Of a stretch of DNA of 7,171 nt, positions 1-5,248 are shown one piece after another (position 1 is the first letter of the stretch; each line of letters opens with the position of its first letter). The position numbers and the translations under genes are program-made. This DNA comes from Deltaproteobacteria bacterium (lineage in GTDB: Bacteria > Desulfobacterota > Deferrimicrobia > Deferrimicrobiales > Deferrimicrobiaceae): positions 2,306-9,476 of the forward strand of contig DOTC01000211.1 of the NCBI GenBank assembly GCA_003513855.1, read 5' to 3'. The notes below the pieces were generated by a model, which made no database searches, had not been told where the DNA came from, and saw only the letters and a list, made by a program, of their open reading frames with translations.

Positions 1-1089
1 CTGGGCAAGAACACGTCGCAGGTCGCGGCAGGCATCGTGCAGGCGAAGATATCCCGGGGTCTGCCGGAAAGGGCCCGGGAGGAGCACGAGGGGATCGCCG
101 AGACGGCGAAGGAGATGATGCGCCGGTGGGATTGCCGGGAGGTGCCCACGCTTCTGTTCGACTTCGGGAGATTCCACGAAGCATTCAAAGGGAAGGGTCT
201 CCTGGAAATCGTGATCGGTCTGGATGAGGACAAGAGGAAGGTGCGGCTCCCCAAGATCAGTTCGGTGTCGACGGGGTACCGGACCCTCCGCGGCGGGAGC
301 CGGTTCGACTTCGACCTCGTCGCGTACGGGTTCCGCGACGGGGATTTCTCCGAGGAGAATCTGGTCATCTGGGCCGTGGACGTCAACACGGAAAAGATGC
401 TCGGGCAGGCCGCGGTGGAACATTTCGAGAATCGATGCCGGCTTCTCAGCCTGGAGAAAAGCCTGAAGCCGGGCCAGCTCCGCAAATGGATTCTCTTCGA
501 CGGCTCCGCGGACGCTTCGGTCGTGAAATCGGCGGGCCGGTACGGCATCCATCTGACGCACCGGACACAGATGCGCCTGTTCCTCAACCTCTTCGGGATG
601 GAGGAACTGGAGAAGGGTCCGGAGGAGAAACGGCCGCCGGAGGCGCCGGCGGGCGAGAGGCCGCTCGAGTTCGAGCTCGTGCTGCCGATGAAGGCGGACG
701 CGGAGCTCGTTGCCGCCCGTGTGGCGGAAGAGGTTGCGTCCTACGCGTCGGTGGACAAGGACACGGTGGACCGGATCAAGATGGCGATCATCGAAGCCTG
801 CATCAACGCGTTCGAGCACGGCGGGTCGGACAGGGGAAAGGTCCGCCTGCGGTACATCCTCTCCCCCGAGCGGATCGAGCTGTTCGTCCAGGACGAGGGC
901 AAGGGGTTCCGCCCGTTGCAGGCCGGGGACGAATCCAGGCGAAACCGGGGGTGGGGGCTCAAGCTGATCAGCGAACTGGTGGACGACGTGGAAATCACCA
1001 CGGGGGAGGATGGGACGACCGTCCGGATGGTGAAGGATCTCCGGCCCGGGAGCGACGAGGACCCGACCACTGCCGGCGACGAGGGGTGA
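1..1089 (+). CDS. RsbW-like HATPase fused to an unusual N-terminal domain (5' partial)
   Basis: Likely a serine-kinase/anti-sigma-type regulator that acts with the STAS protein encoded next. The frame is open back to base 1 with the same very GC-rich third positions, so the true start is probably upstream; the first in-window candidate is GTG at 37, with only a weak GCAGG before it. Numbering from that GTG, the C-terminal part (about 210-335) is a GHKL/HATPase_c domain: N-box E253-x3-N257-x3-H261, G1 box D286-x-G288-x-G290, G2 box G305-W-G307. This spacing is typical of RsbW/SpoIIAB anti-sigma kinases. A Glu/Pro-rich linker (about 189-210) separates it from an N-terminal domain (about 35-188) that I do not recognise from a named family. 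Its layout (an FDFDLVA strand, a strand ending V-D115-V-N117, a helix, then a strand and a final GIHLT segment) resembles PD-(D/E)XK nuclease folds, but the expected E-x-K would read D-x-N. HATPase assignment is firm; sigma-factor target and N-terminal role are unknown. Confidence 0.82.
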   Translation: MGKNTSQVAAGIVQAKISRGLPERAREEHEGIAETAKEMMRRWDCREVPTLLFDFGRFHEAFKGKGLLEIVIGLDEDKRKVRLPKISSVSTGYRTLRGGSRFDFDLVAYGFRDGDFSEENLVIWAVDVNTEKMLGQAAVEHFENRCRLLSLEKSLKPGQLRKWILFDGSADASVVKSAGRYGIHLTHRTQMRLFLNLFGMEELEKGPEEKRPPEAPAGERPLEFELVLPMKADAELVAARVAEEVASYASVDKDTVDRIKMAIIEACINAFEHGGSDRGKVRLRYILSPERIELFVQDEGKGFRPLQAGDESRRNRGWGLKLISELVDDVEITTGEDGTTVRMVKDLRPGSDEDPTTAGDEG

Positions 1090-1093
1090 TGAC

Positions 1094-1450
1094 GTGGACA
1101 ATCGGACTGTGAGAACGCGCGAGGCGGGCGAGGGGACATCCGTCGTGTACATCACCGGCTACCTCAACAGCCTCCTGGGGGAGGAAGTGGCGCAGGTGGT
1201 CCACGAGGTTCTCGATACGGGGAGGCCGAGGGTGGTTCTCAACTTCGAGGGGACCCGGCTCATCAACAGCATCGGGATCTCCTTCATCATCGGCATCGTG
1301 GAACGGATGACGGAACGGGACGGCACGCTGGCGTTCTGCTCGCTGAACAGGATCAACCAGGAACTCTTCCGGCTGACCGGTGTCTCGCGGCACATCCGGG
1401 CATTCGACTCGGAGGAGGAGGCGCTCGCCTTCTTCGCCCGGTCCTCCTGA
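1094..1450 (+). CDS. STAS-domain anti-anti-sigma factor (RsbV/SpoIIAA-like)
   Basis: A 118-residue single STAS domain, the usual length for RsbV/SpoIIAA proteins. In partner switching the unphosphorylated STAS protein binds the HATPase kinase and frees its target; phosphorylation on a conserved Ser breaks the complex. The expected site is visible at N58-S59-I60-G61, after the strand VVLNFEG, matching the D-S-S-G region of SpoIIAA. The Asp usually found before the Ser is Asn here. Start is GTG at 1094, preceded by GAGGGGTGA at a suitable distance; the Shine-Dalgarno overlaps the stop of the upstream HATPase gene, only four bases away, so the two are almost certainly co-transcribed and translationally linked. 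No PP2C phosphatase or sigma factor lies in the window, so the output is not known. A role in a phosphorelay or chemosensory context remains possible. Confidence 0.88.
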   Translation: MDNRTVRTREAGEGTSVVYITGYLNSLLGEEVAQVVHEVLDTGRPRVVLNFEGTRLINSIGISFIIGIVERMTERDGTLAFCSLNRINQELFRLTGVSRHIRAFDSEEEALAFFARSS

Positions 1451-1462
1451 AGGAGCCGGCCT
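1434..1462. terminator. Hairpin at convergent gene ends (weak terminator candidate)
   Basis: Bases 1438-1441 (CCGG) and 1444-1447 (CTCC) can pair with 1456-1459 (CCGG) and 1452-1455 (GGAG), with a two-base bulge and a TGAA loop. It spans the STAS stop codon and ends just before the stop of the convergent minus-strand gene. No T-run follows on either strand, so intrinsic termination is doubtful; with only ten bases between the two stops it is nevertheless the only structure available to separate the converging transcripts. Confidence 0.25.
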
Positions 1463-2249
1463 AGGGAATGTTCGCCAAGATGGTCCGCAGGGAGTCGACG
1501 GACCTCTGGAAATGTTCCTCGCGGTGCGGCTCCACGGTGAGGATGGGCGTCGCCCCCGCGTCCCCGGCTGCGAGCAGGAGCCCCCGGAAGTTGACGGACC
1601 CCTCTCCCGCCGGGAGATGGTCGTCCCGGAGACCGCGGTTGTCATGGATGTGCATCTCCTTCAGCTCCGGACCGAAGGCCGACACCCATTTCTGGACGGG
1701 GAGGCGGGAGAAGAGGACGGCGTGGGCCGCGTCGAAGCAGAAACCGAGCCGACGTGACCCGACGGCCGCGCGGAGCCGGAGGAGATGGTCCGGGACATCG
1801 TCGAAGACGTTTTCGAGGTAGACGTCGACGCCCGCCCCTTCCGCCGCCTCCGCCACTTCGGAGAACGTCCTCTTCGCCTCCGCCAGCCAGGCTTCCGCGT
1901 TGAAGTCGAACAGCCAGTCCGAGTACCCGCCGTGCATCACGATTCCCAGCGGCCGGAACAGGGGAGCGAGGGAGACGGCCTGTCGCAGGCGGCGCACGGT
2001 CACGCGCCGGATCTCCTCGTCGCGCGCTCCCGGGCAGAGGTCGTTGAAGGGGGCGTGGAATGTGGTGGTGGCGATGCCTGCCGACCGGAGCGACTCCGCC
2101 ACCGCTCCCGCGGATTCCGGCGTGAGCCGGTCGAGGGTGCTCCCGGAAAAGTAGATCTCCGGACCGACCCCGGCCCGGGAAAGGCGTCCGGGGGACTCCT
2201 CCTTCTCCAGCATCGGGAACGGTACCGTGCAGTGAATGGTCCAGCCCAT
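1461..2249 (-). CDS. Sugar phosphate isomerase/epimerase-like TIM-barrel protein
   Basis: A 262-residue protein of the xylose isomerase-like / AP endonuclease 2 superfamily (AP_endonuc_2), a metal-dependent TIM barrel whose members isomerise or epimerise sugars or cut at abasic sites. Barrel strands carrying the expected metal and active-site residues are visible in order: H65 (HAPF), H106 (MHGG), E146 (YLEN), D173 and H176 (FDAAH), H200/H202 (MHIHDN), D210-H211, and E240 (TVEPH). The G-x-G loop after H211 (AGEGSVNF) is typical of the isomerase/epimerase side. The frame can be extended upstream to a TTG at 2396, but the extra 49 residues look non-coding and would run into the divergent promoter; ATG at 2249 places the first barrel strand (WTIHCTVPF) right at the N-terminus, with a GGGGGG stretch about ten bases upstream. 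It is transcribed divergently from the GntR-family gene, a common arrangement for a regulator and its metabolic target. The exact substrate cannot be told from sequence. Confidence 0.85.
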   Translation of the reverse strand: MGWTIHCTVPFPMLEKEESPGRLSRAGVGPEIYFSGSTLDRLTPESAGAVAESLRSAGIATTTFHAPFNDLCPGARDEEIRRVTVRRLRQAVSLAPLFRPLGIVMHGGYSDWLFDFNAEAWLAEAKRTFSEVAEAAEGAGVDVYLENVFDDVPDHLLRLRAAVGSRRLGFCFDAAHAVLFSRLPVQKWVSAFGPELKEMHIHDNRGLRDDHLPAGEGSVNFRGLLLAAGDAGATPILTVEPHREEHFQRSVDSLRTILANIP

Positions 2250-2290
2250 CCGCTTCGCGCCCCCCGGTGCCCGACATGAAAGACCGGGTG

Positions 2291-2319
2291 AAGATACCGT
2301 ATCGGGGAGCCCTCCGCAA
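2291..2319 (-). promoter_or_regulatory. Possible weak promoter for the TIM-barrel gene
   Basis: Read on the minus strand, TTGCGG (2314-2319) and TATCTT (2291-2296) are separated by 17 bases, a sigma70-like layout with three and four matches to consensus. It lies about 42 bases before the ATG at 2249. The -10-like hexamer overlaps the inverted repeat at 2293-2303. The match is modest and could be chance. Confidence 0.25.
2293..2303. promoter_or_regulatory. Inverted repeat GATAC-C-GTATC, candidate operator
   Basis: A perfect 5+1+5 inverted repeat in the divergent intergenic region, overlapping the candidate -10 of the minus-strand gene. Short AT-containing palindromes stand out in this GC-rich sequence. 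Many GntR/FCD regulators bind short palindromes built on GTAT/ATAC-like halves, so the adjacent GntR protein is the natural candidate; binding itself is inference. Confidence 0.35.
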
Positions 2320-2358
2320 CCGGGCCGGTGGCGGGTCGGCGGAACGGAAGGAAAACCC

Positions 2359-2387
2359 TTGACATGGAAGGGTATACTGCATACAGT
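2359..2387 (+). promoter_or_regulatory. Sigma70-like promoter of the GntR gene
   Basis: A perfect -35 TTGACA (2359-2364) is followed after 17 bases by TACAGT (2382-2387, four of six consensus positions). Transcription would begin about 20 bases before the GTG at 2416, giving a short leader. A better-looking TATACT at 2373 is only eight bases from the -35 and cannot pair with it. Confidence 0.6.
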
Positions 2388-2388
2388 A
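2375..2388. promoter_or_regulatory. Inverted repeat TACTG-CATA-CAGTA over the -10, candidate operator
   Basis: A perfect 5+4+5 inverted repeat that covers the predicted -10 of the GntR gene and abuts the palindrome GTATAC (2372-2377). A protein bound here would block RNA polymerase, the classic placement for autorepression by a GntR-family protein. That the GntR protein binds it is inference. Confidence 0.4.
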
Positions 2389-2415
2389 ACGGGCAATCCC
2401 GCGAGGTTGTCACCG

Positions 2416-3081
2416 GTGCAAAAACTGAAGATTCAGATCGATAACCACCTGACTCTAAGAGAAAAAATCGTCGAGACGATCCGCAACGCGATCGTGAACG
2501 GGCAGTTGCCCGCAGGGTCCCGGGTTGCGGAACCGGATCTCGCCGACCGGTTTGGCATAAGCCGGACCCCGATCCGGGAAGCATTCCGGCAGCTGGAGAC
2601 GGAGGGGTTCATCACCGTCATTCCCCGGAAGGGAGCGGTCGTGGCCTCCCTTTCGGCCAAGGATGTCTCCGACTTCTACGATCTGAAGGCCGTCCTCGAA
2701 GGATACGCGGCCCGCTGCGCGGCGAAGAAACTCACCGAGAAGGACATCGCGAAGATGGATTCGGTGAACCGCCAGATGGAGGCCGCCGCGGGCAGGAAGG
2801 AAGTCCGGAAGGTCCTCGCCCTGCACAACGAGTTCCACGACATCTTCCTGAAGGCGTGCGGAAACGAAAAGCTTCACTCCATCGTCCAGAATCTGGTGAT
2901 GCAGTTCCAGAGGTTCCGCCTGATCCTGGCGATGCCGGGACGGATCGAGGGGATCATCCAGCAGCATCGGGAGATCATCGAGGCGTTCCAGGAGAAGGAC
3001 GAGGCGCTGGCGGAATCCCTCGTCCAGAAAAACGCCCTCTACGGGAAGAACATCCTTCTCCAGGAACTCGCCAAGGGGTAA
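2416..3081 (+). CDS. GntR family transcriptional regulator, FCD (FadR) subfamily
   Basis: A 221-residue DNA-binding regulator, normal size for the FadR/FCD group. Residues about 12-78 form the GntR winged helix: LREKIVETIRNAIVNGQLP, then G-S-R-V-x-E-x-D-L-A, then the recognition helix G47-I-S-R50-T-P-I-R54-E-A with the wing IPRKGAVV. Residues about 84-215 form the all-helical FCD ligand domain. FCD proteins usually hold a metal through one Asp and up to three His; here H137 and H141 (HNEFH) and H184 (QQHREII) are visible, but the position about 22 residues after H184, where the last His is expected, is N206. GTG at 2416 is chosen because GCGAGG lies nine bases upstream and the winged helix starts soon after; an upstream extension to 2236 would read through the promoter. 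Divergent from the TIM-barrel gene, and followed by selA. Effector unknown, probably a carboxylic or sugar acid as in the family. Confidence 0.9.
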   Translation: MQKLKIQIDNHLTLREKIVETIRNAIVNGQLPAGSRVAEPDLADRFGISRTPIREAFRQLETEGFITVIPRKGAVVASLSAKDVSDFYDLKAVLEGYAARCAAKKLTEKDIAKMDSVNRQMEAAAGRKEVRKVLALHNEFHDIFLKACGNEKLHSIVQNLVMQFQRFRLILAMPGRIEGIIQQHREIIEAFQEKDEALAESLVQKNALYGKNILLQELAKG

Positions 3082-3085
3082 CCCC
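3075..3085 (+). promoter_or_regulatory. Small GGGG-TAA-CCCC hairpin at the GntR/selA junction
   Basis: GGGG (3075-3078) can pair with CCCC (3082-3085), leaving the TAA stop codon of the GntR gene in the loop. The only purine-rich, Shine-Dalgarno-like sequence before selA (AAGGGG, 3073-3078) is in this stem and sits 20 bases from the selA ATG, beyond the usual distance. Ribosomes finishing the upstream gene would open it, suggesting translational coupling; no T-run, so not a terminator. Confidence 0.3.
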
Positions 3086-3098
3086 CCACCCCCCCGGC

Positions 3099-4589
3099 AT
3101 GGCCGCACCGGACAGTCTCCGCCAGATCCCCTCCGTCGCCTCCCTCCTGGCACGCGACGAGGTCCGCTCCCTCCTCGCGCGGCATCCGCGGGCGGTGGTC
3201 CTGGGGGCGATGAGGAAGCTCCTCGACGCGTACCGGAGCGAGACGCTTCGGACGAAGGGGAGGGGGCGGTCGCGAGAGGAATGGACCTCCCTTCTGATCG
3301 CCGCCCTTCCCGGCGCGGTGGCCGCAGGCGAGGAGATCCCGCTCCGGCGGGTAATCAACGCGACGGGCGTCGTGGTGCATACCAACCTTGGCAGGGCCCC
3401 TCTTCCCGAGGAGGCGATCCGGGCTCTCTCGGACACCGCTTCGGGGTACTCCAACCTGGAGTTCGACCTTTCCGAAGGAACCCGCTCGCGGCGGCTGGTC
3501 CACGTCGAGGAGATGCTCCTCGCGCTCACGGGGGCGGAGTCGGTCCATGTCGTGAACAACAACGCGGCGGCGGTGTTCCTGTGCCTGGCGGCTCTCGCGC
3601 GGGAACGGGAGGTGATCGTGAGCCGGGGGGAGCTCGTCGAGATCGGTGGCTCCTTCCGCATCCCGGAGATCATGGCCGCAAGCGGGGCGATCCTTGTGGA
3701 GGTGGGGACCACGAACCGGACCCGCCTCGCCGACTACGAGAGGGCGGTCGGCCCCGCGACGGCGCTGCTCCTGAAGGTACACCCGTCCAACTTCCGCATC
3801 ACGGGGTTCACGGAGGAGGTCCCGGCGGCCGACCTCGCAGTCCTCGGAGCCAGGCACGGAATCCCCGTGATGGAGGATCTGGGCTCCGGGGCGGTATTCG
3901 ATTTCGGGGCGGCGGGCATTCCCGGGACGCCGACCATCCGGCAGGCGCTTTCCGAGGGTCCGGGTGTCGTAACCGTCAGCGGCGACAAGCTCCTCGGGGG
4001 GCCGCAAGCAGGGATCATCGCGGGCAGGAAAGAGCTGGTGGAGCCGCTGAAGAAGCACCCCCTCTCCCGGGCGCTGCGGATCGACAAGTTGTGCATCGCC
4101 GCCCTCGCCGCGACGCTTCGTCTCTACGCGGACGAGAGAAGGGCGGCCGCGAGGATCCCGGTTCTGGGAATGATCCTGGAAGGGGAGGGGATGGCGCGGG
4201 CGCGGGCGAGGAAACTGATCGCAAGGGTGAGACGGCAGGAGGCCCGCATCGTGCCCCGTGACGGCGTCTCCCCGGCTCCCGCGGCACCCGAGCGGGGGGG
4301 AGCCCCGTCGGGGGGCGGGGGGCTGTCCCTGCACGTGGAGCCTTCCTTCTCCTTTCCGGGGGGGGGCGCGATGCCGGGGGTCGGGATCCCGACCGCGTGC
4401 GTTGCCGTCTCCCACGCGCGGGTCCGCGTGGAGGAACTGGAGGCAAGGCTCCGGAAGGGAGACCCCCCCGTGGTGGGCAGGATCGCCGGGGGCAGGCTTC
4501 TTCTGGACATGAGGACGGTCCGGGACGGGGAGTTGGCGGGGCTTGCCGCCGCCCTGATCGCAGCGGCGCACGGAACCGGAGAGCCCTAA
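3099..4589 (+). CDS. selA: L-seryl-tRNA(Sec) selenium transferase (selenocysteine synthase)
   Basis: SelA is a PLP enzyme that turns Ser-tRNA(Sec) into selenocysteinyl-tRNA(Sec) with selenophosphate, forming a large cytosolic ring complex in bacteria. The 496-residue product carries the family motifs in order: an N-terminal tRNA-binding region with LRQIPSVASLL, INATGVVVHTNLGRAPL (about 86-102), GYSNLEFDL (116-124), VNNNAAAVFL (152-161), SRGELVEIGGSFRIPEI (175-191), EVGTTNRT (201-208), LLKVHPSNFRITGFT (224-238), EDLGSG (259-264) and SGDK297LLGGPQAG, where K297 is the expected PLP Schiff-base lysine (K295 in E. coli). It is about 33 residues longer than the E. coli protein, largely from a Pro/Gly-rich insert around 390-411. 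ATG at 3099 fits the family N-terminus although no good ribosome site precedes it. It follows the GntR gene by 17 bases. selB, selC and selD are not in the window, but selA alone implies selenoprotein synthesis in this organism. Confidence 0.97.
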   Translation: MAAPDSLRQIPSVASLLARDEVRSLLARHPRAVVLGAMRKLLDAYRSETLRTKGRGRSREEWTSLLIAALPGAVAAGEEIPLRRVINATGVVVHTNLGRAPLPEEAIRALSDTASGYSNLEFDLSEGTRSRRLVHVEEMLLALTGAESVHVVNNNAAAVFLCLAALAREREVIVSRGELVEIGGSFRIPEIMAASGAILVEVGTTNRTRLADYERAVGPATALLLKVHPSNFRITGFTEEVPAADLAVLGARHGIPVMEDLGSGAVFDFGAAGIPGTPTIRQALSEGPGVVTVSGDKLLGGPQAGIIAGRKELVEPLKKHPLSRALRIDKLCIAALAATLRLYADERRAAARIPVLGMILEGEGMARARARKLIARVRRQEARIVPRDGVSPAPAAPERGGAPSGGGGLSLHVEPSFSFPGGGAMPGVGIPTACVAVSHARVRVEELEARLRKGDPPVVGRIAGGRLLLDMRTVRDGELAGLAAALIAAAHGTGEP

Positions 4590-4593
4590 AGGA

Positions 4594-4622
4594 TTGACCC
4601 GGGGCGGAGGGGTGGATAGAGT
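4594..4622 (+). promoter_or_regulatory. Promoter-like sequence before the HNH gene
   Basis: TTGACC (4594-4599) and TAGAGT (4617-4622) are separated by exactly 17 bases, matching sigma70 consensus at five and four positions. It starts a few bases after the selA stop and lies about 30 bases before the HNH start codon, so the HNH-aroE pair could be transcribed independently of selA. No terminator-like hairpin is visible between selA and this site, so read-through is also possible. Confidence 0.42.
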
Positions 4623-4651
4623 GGTTCTGGAAAACGCGATCCGGGGGACCG

Positions 4652-5248
4652 ATGATTAACTCTGGTGTGCTTGTTCTGAACCGGGCCTTCTTCCCCGTTC
4701 ACATCACCAGCGTCCGGCGCGCCTTCTGCCTGCTCTACGCCGATATGGCGAAGGCGATCAATTCCCAGTACGAACTGTACGATTTCACGTCGTGGAGCGA
4801 GCTCTCCGTCCACACCCACGATGAGGCCATCGGCCTGGTGGGGAGGGTGATCCGGGTTCCCCGGGTGGTGGTCCTCACCGCCTACGACCGGGTTCCCCGG
4901 CGGAACGTGCGGTTCTGCCGCCGCAATATCTTCGTGCGGGACCGGAATACGTGCCAGTATTGCGGGAAAGCGTTCCCGACGAGCGAGTTGAACCTCGACC
5001 ACGTCGTTCCCCGGTCCCGGGGCGGCATCACGACCTGGGAGAACATCGTCTGCAGCTGCATCTCCTGCAACAAGCGGAAGGGGGGGGAGCTTCCGGAACA
5101 GGCGGGGATGCGCCTGATCCGGCGCCCGGCCCGGCCCCAGTGGGCCCACCAGTTCGCGTTCTCCCCCCGTGCGTCCATCCACCGGGAGTGGCTTCCCTTC
5201 CTGTCCATCGTCGACTTCACCTACTGGAACCTCGAACTCGAACATTGA
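4652..5248 (+). CDS. HNH endonuclease family protein (COG1403-type)
   Basis: A 198-residue protein with a complete zinc-bound HNH module: C101-x2-C104 (CQYC), the catalytic-type D116-H117 in LNLDHVVPRSRGG, W129-E-N131, then C136-x2-C139-N140 (CISCNKRKG) followed by a PEQAGM segment. The N-terminus (VLVLNRAFFPVHITSVRRAFCLLY) is the conserved front half of a widespread chromosomal HNH family found in deltaproteobacteria, cyanobacteria and others. HNH domains cut DNA using one metal ion; in this family the cellular role is not settled, and the gene is neither near a restriction methylase nor a phage or intron. ATG at 4652 is preceded by GGGGGA about five bases upstream. Its stop codon overlaps the proposed aroE start, so the two appear to be translated together. 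A repair or housekeeping role is more likely than a mobile homing role, by context only. Confidence 0.92.
   Translation: MINSGVLVLNRAFFPVHITSVRRAFCLLYADMAKAINSQYELYDFTSWSELSVHTHDEAIGLVGRVIRVPRVVVLTAYDRVPRRNVRFCRRNIFVRDRNTCQYCGKAFPTSELNLDHVVPRSRGGITTWENIVCSCISCNKRKGGELPEQAGMRLIRRPARPQWAHQFAFSPRASIHREWLPFLSIVDFTYWNLELEH

Noticed and set aside
435..1112. Plus-strand frame of 225 codons overlapping the HATPase gene
   Set aside because: Arg/Gly-rich composition typical of a frame-shifted GC-rich gene; the overlapping frame carries intact HATPase boxes.
2373..2378. TATACT as the -10 of the GntR promoter
   Set aside because: Only eight bases separate it from TTGACA, too short for sigma70; TACAGT at 17 bases was used instead.
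2250..2396. N-terminal extension of the TIM-barrel protein to a TTG at 2396
   Set aside because: The added residues are low-complexity, the first barrel strand begins right after ATG 2249, and the extension would cross the divergent promoter and inverted repeats.
2236..2415. N-terminal extension of the GntR protein to 2236
   Set aside because: It would include the TTGACA promoter, and GTG 2416 has a Shine-Dalgarno nine bases upstream and the normal family N-terminus.
2856..3098. N-terminal extension of SelA to 2856
   Set aside because: It overlaps the conserved FCD domain in another frame and is Pro/Arg-rich; ATG 3099 gives the standard SelA N-terminus.
3281..4261. Plus-strand frame of 326 codons inside selA
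   Set aside because: Arg/Gly/Asp-rich shadow frame without motifs.
3039..4571. Long open frame of 510 codons on the minus strand across selA
   Set aside because: It is the antisense shadow of selA in GC-rich DNA; its translation is Arg/Pro/Gly/His-rich low complexity without domain motifs, whereas the plus strand has every SelA motif.
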